DNA of 64,000 nucleotides from Pseudomonas nitroreducens (GCF_024170165.1 NZ_JALJXP010000007.1:310001-374000); one strand, 5' to 3'; numbered from the stretch's first letter, positions 16,581 to 27,647 are shown. The notes: generated by a model from the letters alone, not told the origin. A program made the numbers and translations.

Positions 16581-17447
16581 TCAGACCGCGCGGCGCCGCG
16601 CCAGCAACCCGCCGACCAGGCCACTCAGGCAACCCGCCACCAGCCCGCCGACGTGGGCGCCGTTGGCGATGGAGCCGAAGCCGAGCAGGTCGATCACCCC
16701 GGACAGGCACACCAGCAGCCAGATCAGCATCATCGCCACCACGCCCCTGGGCAGGTGATAAGCCGGTGTCGGCGCCATGCGCTGGAAGATCCAGCAGTGG
16801 CCGAGCAGGCCGTAAAGCACACCGGACAGGCCGCCGAACAGACTCGGCCCGCTGAAGCCGTACTGCACCAGGTTCGACACCAGGCCGAAGCCCAGGCTCA
16901 GCCCCAGCAGCATCCAGGCGCCCTGGCGATATTCGATGCGCCGGCCCAGTTCCCAGTACCACATGGCGTTCATCGCCAGGTGCAGCCAGCCGAAGTGGAT
17001 CAGCATGGGCGTGAACAGGCGCCACCACTGCCCCTGCGCCAGCGAATCGGACAGCGGATAGAACAGCGCGCGATCCTCCCCGACCATCTGGAAATTCTGG
17101 AAGGTGAACCAGCGCAGCGTCTCCGGGGAGGTGCCCAGCAGGGTGATGGCCGCCACCACGAAAGTTACCAGCAGCACCGCGGCCGTCATGCGGCTCATCT
17201 TCAGTTGCTGGACGAAACCCGGTCCGCGGCGCTGAGTCTCGGCCGGCACAGCGAACTGCGGATCGCCTTGCGGATAACGCTCATAGAGCGTTCGAACCTG
17301 CTCCGCCAGTTGCGCGTTGGGCACCCAGAGCACCTGCTCGCCGGATTCCTCGCTGACCCGGAACGGCACGTTCAGCCGCTGCAGCAGGGTGACGAACTGC
17401 CCCAGGTCGACCGCCGCCGGCAGCCGCATCGCTTCAATTGCGCTCAC
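16581..17447 (-). CDS. glpG: rhomboid intramembrane serine protease (GlpG type)
   Basis: A 288-aa protein with a soluble N-terminal domain (about residues 1-80) followed by six membrane helices. Catalytic Ser208 lies in GLSG (206-209) and His265 in ANGAHVGG. HFGWLHLAMN (151-160) supplies the conserved His and Asn of the second helix. Rhomboids cut transmembrane helices within the bilayer; bacterial GlpG takes part in membrane protein quality control. Its first 4 bp overlap the end of the phosphoesterase gene. Confidence 0.9.
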   Translation of the reverse strand: MSAIEAMRLPAAVDLGQFVTLLQRLNVPFRVSEESGEQVLWVPNAQLAEQVRTLYERYPQGDPQFAVPAETQRRGPGFVQQLKMSRMTAAVLLVTFVVAAITLLGTSPETLRWFTFQNFQMVGEDRALFYPLSDSLAQGQWWRLFTPMLIHFGWLHLAMNAMWYWELGRRIEYRQGAWMLLGLSLGFGLVSNLVQYGFSGPSLFGGLSGVLYGLLGHCWIFQRMAPTPAYHLPRGVVAMMLIWLLVCLSGVIDLLGFGSIANGAHVGGLVAGCLSGLVGGLLARRRAV

Positions 17448-18427
17448 TCATCGCCCTCCGGACGCTTCACATCCACCCAAACGAACTTGTTGCGGTCCAG
17501 CCGCGTCTCCTCGTCCAGCCGGTAGGCCGCGAGCTTGCCGTACATCACCGCGCTGTAGTCCAGGCAGGCGAGGTTCGGGCGGATCGGCGCCGGGGTGCCG
17601 CGTCGCCAGTAGTGCCCGACGAACAGCAGCGGCTCGTCGGCGCCGTAGGTCAGCAGGCGCGACTTCTGCTCCTCGCTCAGGCGCTCGCTGGCCACTTCGT
17701 CGGGCAGCGCGTCGGGCTGGAACACGATGTCGCCGTAGGTCTCCGGCGCGCGGTCCTCTTCCCAGAACTTGGTACGGAAGAACGCGCGGGTGAAACCGTC
17801 GCTGCCGGTCAGCGTCAGGCCGTTGGGCAGGCGCATGTCGGTGCCGCGCAACAGGCGGTCGCAGGCCTGCTGGGCAAAGCTTCCCGGCTCGGCGGTGGCC
17901 ATGAGGAAGGCTTCGTCGATGCGCCCATCGGGGAACTGCTGGCGCAGCGCGTCGATCACGTCATGGTCCCAGCAGGCGTGGACCATGCGGAAACGCCCGG
18001 CATCGAGGAACAGCGGCATCTCCTGGAACCAGCCGAGGAAGTCGCGCCAGTCCGCCGGGTGGCCTTCGAACTGCTCCAGCGTCTCGCGGATCAGCCGGGT
18101 GTGGCGCGGCGTATGCTCGCGCACGTACTGGCGGCCGCTGCCGGGCGCAGCGGGGGTGGACCAGCCGAGGGCGTTGAATTCGTGGTTGCCCATGATGCAC
18201 AGCGCCTCGCCGGCGGCGACCATGTCGTGCACCCGGTGCAGCGCCTCGCGGATGCGCGGGCCACGGTCGATGAGGTCGCCGAGGAACAGCGCCTGGCGCC
18301 GCGCATGTCGCCACACGCCGCCCTGCTGCCGGTAGCCGAGGCGCTCCAGCAGGTGGTCGAGGGTGTGCGCGCAGCCGTGGATATCGCCGATCAGGTCGTA
18401 GCCGCGTGCGGGGTCGAGTTCCATCAC
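17444..18427 (-). CDS. calcineurin-like metallophosphoesterase
   Basis: A 327-aa protein with the PPP-type metal motifs in order: GDIHG (14-18), GDLIDRG (50-56) and GNHEF (80-84). This matches phosphatases of the PrpE/ApaH-like group that hydrolyse phosphoester or dinucleoside polyphosphate substrates. ApaH itself is shorter (about 280 aa) and a separate gene in Pseudomonas, so no symbol is given. It overlaps nadK upstream by 4 bp and the rhomboid gene downstream by 4 bp, so the three are probably translated together. Confidence 0.87.
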   Translation of the reverse strand: MMELDPARGYDLIGDIHGCAHTLDHLLERLGYRQQGGVWRHARRQALFLGDLIDRGPRIREALHRVHDMVAAGEALCIMGNHEFNALGWSTPAAPGSGRQYVREHTPRHTRLIRETLEQFEGHPADWRDFLGWFQEMPLFLDAGRFRMVHACWDHDVIDALRQQFPDGRIDEAFLMATAEPGSFAQQACDRLLRGTDMRLPNGLTLTGSDGFTRAFFRTKFWEEDRAPETYGDIVFQPDALPDEVASERLSEEQKSRLLTYGADEPLLFVGHYWRRGTPAPIRPNLACLDYSAVMYGKLAAYRLDEETRLDRNKFVWVDVKRPEGDE

Positions 18428-19311
18428 TCGCTGCTCCCGAGGCGGCTGCCCCAGCCCAGCTTGGTCCGACAGACCTCGTAGTAGTTGTGGTCGATGGGGT
18501 GGATCAGGCGCAGCTTCTGCGGCTTCTTGCTCACCGTGACGGTATCGCCCGGCGCGCAGGTGAAGTGGTTCTGCCCATCGCAGGAAATCTGCGGGTAGAT
18601 CTGCATGTTCGGCGAGACGACGATCTTCAGCTCGCTGTTGCCGTCCACCACGATGGGCCGGCTGGAGAGCATGTGCGGGTACATCGGCACCACCACGATG
18701 GCATCCAGCTTGGGATGCATGATCGGCCCGCCAGCGGACAGCGCGTAGGCGGTGGAGCCGGTCGGGGTGGCGACGATCAGGCCGTCGGCCTTCTGGCTGC
18801 AGACGAACTGGCCGTCGATGTACAGCTCGAACTCGATCATCCGCGTGGACTTGCCGGGATGCAGCACCACGTCGTTCAGCGCGTCGCCCTGGCCGATGGA
18901 TTCGCCGTGGCGACGCACCAGCGCGTCGAGCAGGAAGCGGCTCTCGACGATGTACTGGCCGCCGAGCACTTCGGCGACCTTGGTTTCCAGTTCGTCAGGG
19001 CGGATATCGGTGAGGAAGCCCAGGCTGCCGCGGTTGATCCCCAGCACCGGCACCTTGTGCCGCGCCAGGGCGCGCGCAGCGCCGAGCATGCTGCCGTCGC
19101 CGCCGACCACTATCACCAGGTCGCAGATCTCGCCCATGATCTTTCGCGAACAGGTCTGCAGGCCGTGGCCCGGCAGGACCTCGGCAATGGTGTCCTCGAG
19201 GATCACGTGCAGGTGGCGCTCGGTGAGGAACTTCTTCAGCCGACGGATGGTTTCCAGAACCTGGGTGCTGCCCAGGCGGCCGATGATGCCGATATTGCGA
19301 AAGGGTTCCAT
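18424..19311 (-). CDS. nadK: NAD kinase
   Basis: A 295-aa protein, standard size. GGDGS (70-74) is the catalytic/ATP-binding signature, followed by the NAD-binding SPTGSTAYALSAGG-like stretch (here TPTGSTAYALSAGG). It phosphorylates NAD to NADP in the cytosol and is essential. It is first in a three-gene chain of 4-bp overlaps (nadK, phosphoesterase, rhomboid) and is divergent from the DUF1853 gene across 112 bp. Confidence 0.96.
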   Translation of the reverse strand: MEPFRNIGIIGRLGSTQVLETIRRLKKFLTERHLHVILEDTIAEVLPGHGLQTCSRKIMGEICDLVIVVGGDGSMLGAARALARHKVPVLGINRGSLGFLTDIRPDELETKVAEVLGGQYIVESRFLLDALVRRHGESIGQGDALNDVVLHPGKSTRMIEFELYIDGQFVCSQKADGLIVATPTGSTAYALSAGGPIMHPKLDAIVVVPMYPHMLSSRPIVVDGNSELKIVVSPNMQIYPQISCDGQNHFTCAPGDTVTVSKKPQKLRLIHPIDHNYYEVCRTKLGWGSRLGSSE

Positions 19312-19423
19312 GGGACTCCGGACGGCGTTGCGCTACTCGAATAACGGAATTATGGGCGAAACGCCGAAGCAGCGGCAAACCGCAGCGTGGCCGGACTGAG
19401 CCGGTAGCGGCTAGGCTTGGGGT

Positions 19424-20362
19424 ATGACCGACTTCACCGCCCTGCTTGACGAGCTGCTGATCGAGCTGCGCCAGCCGCAGGTCCGCGACCTCGCCTGGAC
19501 GCTGCTCTCCCCGCCCCTGCTGCACCCCGGCAGCCCGGCGCTGCGCCACCCGCTGAGCGCCAGTCGCTGGTACTCGCAGCCCGCGCGGCTGGCCGACTGG
19601 CTGCGCGCCCAGGAACGCGCGCCGGGCGAACTGCTGGCGCAGCTCGAGTCCGCGCCGCACCAGCGCCTGGGCCGCTACTACGAACGCCTCTGGCAATACG
19701 CCCTGGAGCGCGCACCGGACGTGCGCCTGCTCGCGGCCAACCTGCCGGTGCGCGACAACGGCCAGACCCTGGGCGAACTGGACCTGCTGCTGAAGGACGA
19801 CGACGGCCTGCATCACCTGGAGCTGGCCATCAAGCTCTACCTCGGCCCCAGCGACGACGGCCCCGACTCCTGGCTCGGGCCGGGCGCCGAAGACCATCTG
19901 CTGCGCAAGATCGGGCACTTCTACCAGCACCAGCTGCCGCTCTCTTCCACCGCGCAGGGGCTGGCCGTGGTCCGCGAGCACAGCGACGCCCAGCCGCGGC
20001 CGGGCCTCTGGCTCGGCGGCTACCTGTTCTACTCCTGGCCCACGCCCTGCCCGCCGCCCGCGGGGGCCAGCGGCAACCACCGGCGCGGCCGCTGGCTGCA
20101 CCGGCGCGCCTGGCCGGCCTACCAGGCACAACAGCCGGACGACTGGCAGGCGCTGTCGCGCAAGGGTTGGCTAGCCCCAGCCGCCGAGGATGAAAGCTGG
20201 GGCACGGAGCGCTTCGCCACCTGGCTGGCAGAACTGCCGGAAGACGGTTTCCCGCAGATGCTGGCGCGCATGGAGTTCCACGAAGGGCGCTGGCGGGAGC
20301 AGGAGCGCCTGTTCCTGGTGGGTGACCGCTGGCCGCGGGTGCACAGCGGTTACTCGCGCTGA
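19424..20362 (+). CDS. DUF1853 protein
   Basis: A 312-aa cytosolic protein matching DUF1853 (start MTDFTALLDELL; conserved GRYYERLW, LLLKD and LELAIKLYLG with WLGPGAEDHL). The acidic residues and ELAIK resemble a PD-(D/E)XK nuclease core, but that is only a resemblance. Function unknown. Its last 13 bp overlap the convergent PLP-enzyme gene. Confidence 0.82.
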   Translation: MTDFTALLDELLIELRQPQVRDLAWTLLSPPLLHPGSPALRHPLSASRWYSQPARLADWLRAQERAPGELLAQLESAPHQRLGRYYERLWQYALERAPDVRLLAANLPVRDNGQTLGELDLLLKDDDGLHHLELAIKLYLGPSDDGPDSWLGPGAEDHLLRKIGHFYQHQLPLSSTAQGLAVVREHSDAQPRPGLWLGGYLFYSWPTPCPPPAGASGNHRRGRWLHRRAWPAYQAQQPDDWQALSRKGWLAPAAEDESWGTERFATWLAELPEDGFPQMLARMEFHEGRWREQERLFLVGDRWPRVHSGYSR

Positions 20363-21294
20363 GCGGCCAGGGCCTTCAATCGCTCGTCCAGCGCTCGCCG
20401 CCCCTGCAGGCCGCCGCTGTGGATCGCAATGATTCGCGCACCGCTCGCGATGCGCCCCGCCGCGACCTCATCGTGCAACGCCAGCAGCAACTTCCCGGTG
20501 TACAGCGGCTCCAGTGGCACGCCGCACTCGGCTTCGGTCGCCAGGATGAAGCGCGCCAGCGTCGCGTCGATCCGCGCGAAGCCGCCGCGGCTGGCGTCGA
20601 GCAGGCGGTAGCCGGCATCGCCTGCGCCACCCTCTCTCAACAGTTCAGGCACCTGTGTTTCGATACCGTATCCCGGCGGCAGTGCCATGGCGCCAACCAC
20701 CGGATGCGCTCCACCCTCGCCGAGTACCAGGCCGGCCAGGGTCGTGCCAGTGCCGCAGGCCACCCAGAGCTGCTGATAGTCATCCCAGCCGAGAGCACCC
20801 AGTTGCCCGCGAACCTGCGCAATCAAGGGTGAGCAGCCCTGCGCAGCGGCCAGCCCGCCACCGCCTTCGCCGACCGCCAGCAACTGGGGATATCGCTGGC
20901 GCCAGGGCGACCAGAAATCGGCGTCGTGACGCCGGCGATAACCACCGTAGCCGAGCCAGTGGAGCTGCATGCCGAGCTGACGCAGATCGGTCACCGTGGG
21001 ATTGTCCTGCACGTCTCCACGCAGCAATCCGACGGTCTCGAAACCAAACCGCGCGCCGGCCGCCGCAACCGCGTGCAGGTGATTAGAGTGCGCTCCGCCG
21101 AGGGTCATCACGCCGCTCAGGCCGAGGTCGGCGGCCTGCTTCAGGTAAGGCGCGAGCTTGAACCATTTGTTGCCGGAGACCAGCGCATCCACCTGGTCCA
21201 GGCGCAACAACGCCAGCTCGACGCCGGCATGGTCGAGCCAATCCAGATCGACGCGTTGCAGGGGGGCTTCGGGGCGCCAGTCGGGGAACCGCAC
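20350..21294 (-). CDS. PLP-dependent ACC deaminase / D-cysteine desulfhydrase family enzyme
   Basis: A 314-aa protein if the GTG at 21294 is used; the frame is open further upstream, but that part lies inside the neighbouring coding gene and looks like shadow sequence. The PLP lysine is Lys43 in SGNKWFK, followed by GGAHSNH, which binds the cofactor and substrate. Later GTGTTLAG holds the phosphate. Family members deaminate 1-aminocyclopropane-1-carboxylate or desulfurate D-cysteine. The ACC deaminase signature residues cannot be judged by eye, so the substrate is open. It follows the coiled-coil gene by 10 bp. Confidence 0.83.
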   Translation of the reverse strand: MRFPDWRPEAPLQRVDLDWLDHAGVELALLRLDQVDALVSGNKWFKLAPYLKQAADLGLSGVMTLGGAHSNHLHAVAAAGARFGFETVGLLRGDVQDNPTVTDLRQLGMQLHWLGYGGYRRRHDADFWSPWRQRYPQLLAVGEGGGGLAAAQGCSPLIAQVRGQLGALGWDDYQQLWVACGTGTTLAGLVLGEGGAHPVVGAMALPPGYGIETQVPELLREGGAGDAGYRLLDASRGGFARIDATLARFILATEAECGVPLEPLYTGKLLLALHDEVAAGRIASGARIIAIHSGGLQGRRALDERLKALAAQRE

Positions 21295-21304
21295 GGCGCC
21301 CCGG

Positions 21305-22765
21305 TCAGCCGGTGGTGACGCTGCGCAGTCGGCCGGCGGTCTTGTGCCGGGAGCAGCAGTTACTGTCGCCTTCGACGAAGCGGCCGGGGGTTTCCACGCG
21401 ATCAATGGGCATGGCGCAGCGTTCGCCGTTGGACAGGCGTCCTTCGCAGGCGGGTTGCTGGTAATGGGCGAGCCAGCTGCGGTACTGGTCTTCGGCGACG
21501 AAGCACTTGGCCGCGGCGTAAGCCATGGGGTTTTCCTGGTAACGGGCGACATCCTGCAGCGACAGGGTCAGATGACCGGCGCCGGGATGGTACACCACGA
21601 AGATCACCCCCATGCCGGCCAGGCGCTCCAGCACCGAACCATCCGCCGCCCTGGCCGCCAGCGCATCCAGCTCCAGGCGCAGACCTTCGGCGCCCTGCTG
21701 CAGTTGCCCGGCAAGCTCGCGCAGCTGGGCGGTTTCCTCGCGCAATTGCTCGGCTTCCTGGCGCAGTTGCTGATTCTCCTGCTTCAACTGCTGGTCCAGC
21801 TCGTTGCGGTAGCCCAGTTCGACGTCGCGGACGGAAATCTGCTCCTTGTAACGAGCTTCCAGGCTGGCCAGGCGGACACGGGATTCTTCCTCGATCTGCT
21901 GACGCAGCTGCTCCAGCTCGTCGCGGCCGCTTTCTTCGATATGGCGCAACTGTGCGGTCAGCTCCTCACGTCCGCGCTGGAAGCCATTGGCCTGGCCATC
22001 CAGCTCGCGGCGCAGGCCGGCATTGATCTCTTCCTCGCGCTTCAGGCCTTCGCGCAGCGCGGCGAGCTCAGCCTGCAGCACCTTGACCTGCTCCTGCGCG
22101 CCAAGCTTCAGGCGGCTGAGCTCCTGCTCATGCTGCTGGCTGATCTGCGACAGGCGGGTTTCATGCTGGCCGAGCAGTGCGGCGGTCTTCTGCTGGTGCT
22201 CTTCGAGCATCGCACGGGCGAGCTTTTCGGCCTCCTCGCGGGACTCCTCGGCGGGTGCATACCACTGGTGCTCGTCGGCCATCTGCAGGCGCGCGAGTTC
22301 CACGGCGGCCGGCTCCTCGTCCACCAGCATGCCCAGGTTGTTGCGCTTGATCGCTTCACGCAGTTGCACCAGATGGTTCTGGGCGGTGTCGAGGGCCGGG
22401 TCCCACAGGTGCATCTGGTGCCAGGACACCGGGCACTGACTGCGGCAGGCCAGACGGATGGGCCCGGCGCCCATATCGGGGCCACGACCGGCACGGTCGG
22501 CCAGGTTGCGCAGCGGCAGGTTCCAGCCCTTGTCGGCTTCGCCCTTCTCGTCGAAGTCCAGGTAGAAGAACACCACCGCCTTGACCAGCAGGCGCGGGTT
22601 GATCAGCACATAGGCGAGCTGCATCTGCTGATCGGCGTATTCCGGCATCTGCACGACGTTGTCGAGCAGTGCCTCGAATTCCGGGTAGAGCATTTCCCTG
22701 CAGACGCCACGGTCGTTGAAGAAGACCACGGCTTCCACCATTTGAGGCTTCTTCTGCATGCTCAT
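21305..22765 (-). CDS. coiled-coil protein of unknown function with a C-terminal Cys cluster
   Basis: A 486-aa protein. Residues 1-120 form a globular domain (EAVVFFNDRGVC, VVFFYLDFDEKGE). About residues 175-395 are an almost continuous heptad coiled coil very rich in Glu, Gln and Leu. The C-terminal 90 residues are globular again and end with a CEGRL...ERC...NCCSRHK pattern that could bind zinc. It resembles the hypothetical gene I recall beside fadH in P. aeruginosa. No enzymatic motif and no membrane segment is seen. A structural or scaffold role is a guess. Confidence 0.8.
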   Translation of the reverse strand: MSMQKKPQMVEAVVFFNDRGVCREMLYPEFEALLDNVVQMPEYADQQMQLAYVLINPRLLVKAVVFFYLDFDEKGEADKGWNLPLRNLADRAGRGPDMGAGPIRLACRSQCPVSWHQMHLWDPALDTAQNHLVQLREAIKRNNLGMLVDEEPAAVELARLQMADEHQWYAPAEESREEAEKLARAMLEEHQQKTAALLGQHETRLSQISQQHEQELSRLKLGAQEQVKVLQAELAALREGLKREEEINAGLRRELDGQANGFQRGREELTAQLRHIEESGRDELEQLRQQIEEESRVRLASLEARYKEQISVRDVELGYRNELDQQLKQENQQLRQEAEQLREETAQLRELAGQLQQGAEGLRLELDALAARAADGSVLERLAGMGVIFVVYHPGAGHLTLSLQDVARYQENPMAYAAAKCFVAEDQYRSWLAHYQQPACEGRLSNGERCAMPIDRVETPGRFVEGDSNCCSRHKTAGRLRSVTTG

Positions 22766-22978
22766 CGATTGACCTCTGGGCTGGTGCGGGAGGAAGTCTG
22801 AAAAAAGGGTCTGTCAGAAATGCAGCACCCAGACGCGGGAAAATCCCGACATTCGGCCAAGTCTAGGGGAATTAATGTCGCAGGCAATGTGACTCGGTTG
22901 GCACCCGCCCCGGCGGTCGGGCCGGGCGGTTAACCGGCTGGAGAATTCTGTGACGCGGTTGGATTTTTGAAAGGGTTT

Positions 22979-23014
22979 CCGGGCCCGGAAGGGAACTTTT
23001 CCGGGCCCGGTTTT
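22979..23014 (+). terminator. strong hairpin with U tract in plus orientation
   Basis: A 12-pair stem CCGGGCCCGGAA/TTCCGGGCCCGG followed by TTTT on the plus strand. Both flanking genes run on the minus strand and the minus-strand transcript has no U tract, so it may end fadH transcripts poorly or stop antisense transcription. Confidence 0.55.
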
Positions 23015-23035
23015 GTGATCCTTATCTCAGCCGAA

Positions 23036-25102
<2,067 letters not shown>

Positions 25103-25285
25103 TCAGCCTGCGGTCGCGGAACGGCGGGGCATGGGGCGCGGTCGGTATGGGGCAGACTCTAAGGAGCGCACCCTCGCCGCTCAATGATCGAAAATGACAA
25201 GTTACTGACCAAAGATGACACCCCGTCTTGGCAAGGCCCAGCCCAACCCCTACCCTGTGGTGCATCCCATGAGTACCCGTCCTCT

Positions 25286-26404
25286 ATGCGCAAGCTGATC
25301 TTCCTCGTCCTGGTCATCCTTTTCGCCGGCTATGCCGGCTGGGCAGAGCGCCGCCCGGTGGGCCACTACCTGTCCGACCTGCGCAGCGAGGTCGCGCTCA
25401 ACCAGGGCCAGCCGTCCGAGCGCGGCAACCTGCTGGGCGTGCAACCGGAGCTGTTCACCCAGGACTACCAGAGCGTCGAGCGCCTGCGCCTGAAGTTCCA
25501 CGCCTACCTGGCCAAGGCCCGCGACGAAGGGCTGATCAACCCGCGCACCGTGGTGGTGTTCCCCGAGCACATCGGCACCTGGCTGGTGGCCGCCGGCGAG
25601 AAGCCCGAGGTCTACCAGACCGAGCACATCGCCGAGGCCATGGAATGGATGGCCGCCAGCAATCCGCTGAAACTGGCGCGCGGCTGGCTTGGCGCCAAGG
25701 GTGAGGACCGCATGGCCGATGCGCTGTTCCGCATGAAGGCGGTGGACATGGCCCACGACTACCAGACGCTGTTCGGCTCGCTGGCGAAGGAGTTCGGCGT
25801 GACCATCGTCGCCGGCTCCATCGTGCTGCCCAACCCGCGCATCGTCGAAGGACAGATCCGCACCGGCAACGGCCGCCTCTATAACGTCAGCCAGGTCTTT
25901 GGCAGCGACGGCCAGCCGCTGGGCAAGCCGCAACGCAAGCTGTTCCCTATCGACGACGAGAAAGGCTTCACCCGCGGCGGCGACGCCGACGACCTGCAGG
26001 TCCTGCAGACCCCGGCCGGGCGCCTGGGCGTGCTGGTCTGCGCCGATAGCTGGTACCCGGCGAGCTACCGCGCGCTGGCTGTGAACAAGCCCGACATCAT
26101 TGCAGTGCCCGCCTTCCTCACCGGCAACGGCAGCTGGAGCAAGCCGTGGAAGGGCTACAACGGCGGCGCGACGCCGGACGACGTGACCCTCAAGCCCGGC
26201 GAACTCTCCGAAGGCGAAGCTTGGGAGCGCCTGGCGCTGGCCGGCCGTCTCGGCGAAAGTGGCGCCCACGCCGGCATCACCGTGTTCTTCCGTGGCCATC
26301 TCTGGGACCTGGGCAGCGACGGTCGCAGCCTGGTGGTGAATGGCGACAGCCACACCCTGGCGCCCGACGGCCCCGGCGCGCGTCTCATCAATATCTGGCT
26401 ATGA
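25286..26404 (+). CDS. nitrilase-superfamily carbon-nitrogen hydrolase, membrane anchored or exported
   Basis: A 372-aa protein from the ATG at 25286. It starts with one hydrophobic segment (LIFLVLVILFAGYAG) that could be a signal or anchor. The Glu-Lys-Cys triad is seen as Glu94 (FPEHIG), Lys218 (QRKLFP) and Cys252 (LVCADSWYP). Family members hydrolyse nitriles, amides or carbamoyl groups. An N-terminal membrane segment is unusual for this superfamily outside Lnt. Its stop codon overlaps the start of the AraC-type regulator (ATGA), so the two are co-translated. Confidence 0.85.
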   Translation: MRKLIFLVLVILFAGYAGWAERRPVGHYLSDLRSEVALNQGQPSERGNLLGVQPELFTQDYQSVERLRLKFHAYLAKARDEGLINPRTVVVFPEHIGTWLVAAGEKPEVYQTEHIAEAMEWMAASNPLKLARGWLGAKGEDRMADALFRMKAVDMAHDYQTLFGSLAKEFGVTIVAGSIVLPNPRIVEGQIRTGNGRLYNVSQVFGSDGQPLGKPQRKLFPIDDEKGFTRGGDADDLQVLQTPAGRLGVLVCADSWYPASYRALAVNKPDIIAVPAFLTGNGSWSKPWKGYNGGATPDDVTLKPGELSEGEAWERLALAGRLGESGAHAGITVFFRGHLWDLGSDGRSLVVNGDSHTLAPDGPGARLINIWL

Positions 26405-27438
26405 ACCGCCCGACCATGCGCCTCGGCGACCTTTCGGTGGGTTTTGTCCACAGCCTCGCCGATGCGTTGGCGGAGAGCGGCGTCGCCCCGCAATCCCTGC
26501 TGCAACAATACGGACTGGACGCGGCACGCCTGAGCGAGCCCGGCGCGCGCCTGTCGATCCCCCGCTACATGCGCCTGGGCCACGCGGCCATCCAGCAGAG
26601 CGGCGACCCCGCCCTCGGCCTGCGCATGGGCCAGCTGAGCCGACCGAGCCAGAGCGGCCTGGCCGGCGTCACCGCGGCCCAGGCACCCAACCTGCGCGCC
26701 GCCGCCCGTGCGCTGATCCGCTTCGAGCCGCTCTACGCGCAGAACTACCGTGGCCAGAGCAGCTTCATCGAGGACGCCGGCGGCGCCTGGCTGCGCTTCT
26801 ACTCCATCAGCCCGTACAACGCCTACAACCGCTTCGTGGTGGATTCGGTGCTGGCCGGCTGGGTGAGCATGCTCGGCAGCATCGGCGCGCAGCCGCTGCG
26901 CCCGGAGAAGGTCGCGATCGAATACCCGGCACCTGCCTGGGCGTCGCGCTTCGAGGAAATGCTTGGCTGCCCGGTGGAGTTCGGCGCCGAACACAACCAG
27001 CTACGTCTGGACCAGGCAACACTGGCACGCGCCAACCCGGACCACTGCCCGAGCACCTGGCGGCAATTGCTGGATATCTGTGAAAAGGAACTGGAGCAGC
27101 TGACCCGCACACGCAGCCTGCGCGAACGCGTTGCCCAGTTGCTGGGCCCGATGCTCAACGGTCGCGAACCGGACCTGGAGGAAGTCGCCGCCCGGCTCAA
27201 GCTGCCGACCTGGACGCTACGCCGCAAGCTGGCCGAGGAAGGCACGCAGTTCCGCAGCATCCTCAACGACACCCGCCGCGACCTGGCGATGATCTACATC
27301 CGCGACACCGACCTGGCCTTCGGCGAGATCGCCTACCTGCTCGGCTTTGCCTCCGCCGAGGCCTTCCAGCGCGCCTTCAAGCGCTGGAGCGGGCAGACGC
27401 CGGGGGAATTCCGCCGCGCCCAGCGCCACAGCGCCTGA
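26401..27438 (+). CDS. AraC-family transcriptional regulator
   Basis: A 345-aa protein from the ATG at 26401. The N-terminal domain (about 1-210) matches the arabinose-binding-type domain of AraC/OruR-like regulators (PF12625). The C-terminal 100 residues carry the two helix-turn-helix units, the second with the signature IAYLLGFASAEAFQRAFKRW. A second in-frame ATG at 26416 is possible. The 4-bp overlap with the hydrolase suggests that it senses a compound related to that enzyme. Confidence 0.9.
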   Translation: MNRPTMRLGDLSVGFVHSLADALAESGVAPQSLLQQYGLDAARLSEPGARLSIPRYMRLGHAAIQQSGDPALGLRMGQLSRPSQSGLAGVTAAQAPNLRAAARALIRFEPLYAQNYRGQSSFIEDAGGAWLRFYSISPYNAYNRFVVDSVLAGWVSMLGSIGAQPLRPEKVAIEYPAPAWASRFEEMLGCPVEFGAEHNQLRLDQATLARANPDHCPSTWRQLLDICEKELEQLTRTRSLRERVAQLLGPMLNGREPDLEEVAARLKLPTWTLRRKLAEEGTQFRSILNDTRRDLAMIYIRDTDLAFGEIAYLLGFASAEAFQRAFKRWSGQTPGEFRRAQRHSA

Positions 27439-27525
27439 TCACATCTCCGTGGCGTCGTCGGCCGGCTCCGGCAGATCCTGTTCCACGGCGTGCAGCTCCA
27501 GCAGTTCTTCCTGATAGTCGTCCAT
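27439..27525 (-). CDS. 28-aa acidic small protein
   Basis: Encodes MDDYQEELLELHAVEQDLPE followed by PADDATEM. The start codon is preceded by an AGGAG ribosome site 8 bp upstream. Its stop abuts the stop of the convergent regulator gene. It has 10 acidic residues and one His as its only basic one, with an amphipathic helix likely in the first half. Small size and lack of a known family keep this tentative, but the strong ribosome site and the skewed composition argue for a real gene. Confidence 0.6.
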   Translation of the reverse strand: MDDYQEELLELHAVEQDLPEPADDATEM

Positions 27526-27647
27526 TGGCTTTTCTCCTGACCGTTCGATCCGGTTTTAGCAAAGACCACGGGAAAAAAGCTAGACGGCCAAGGTGAACGA
27601 CCTGTGACAGCGTCTTACATGGCGGCAGGTTTTTTCGGACGGAAACG

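Noticed and set aside
20350-21552. N-terminal extension of the PLP enzyme by 86 codons
   Set aside because: It overlaps the coding end of the coiled-coil gene and looks like a Pro/Ala/Thr shadow; the GTG at 21294 fits the family start better.
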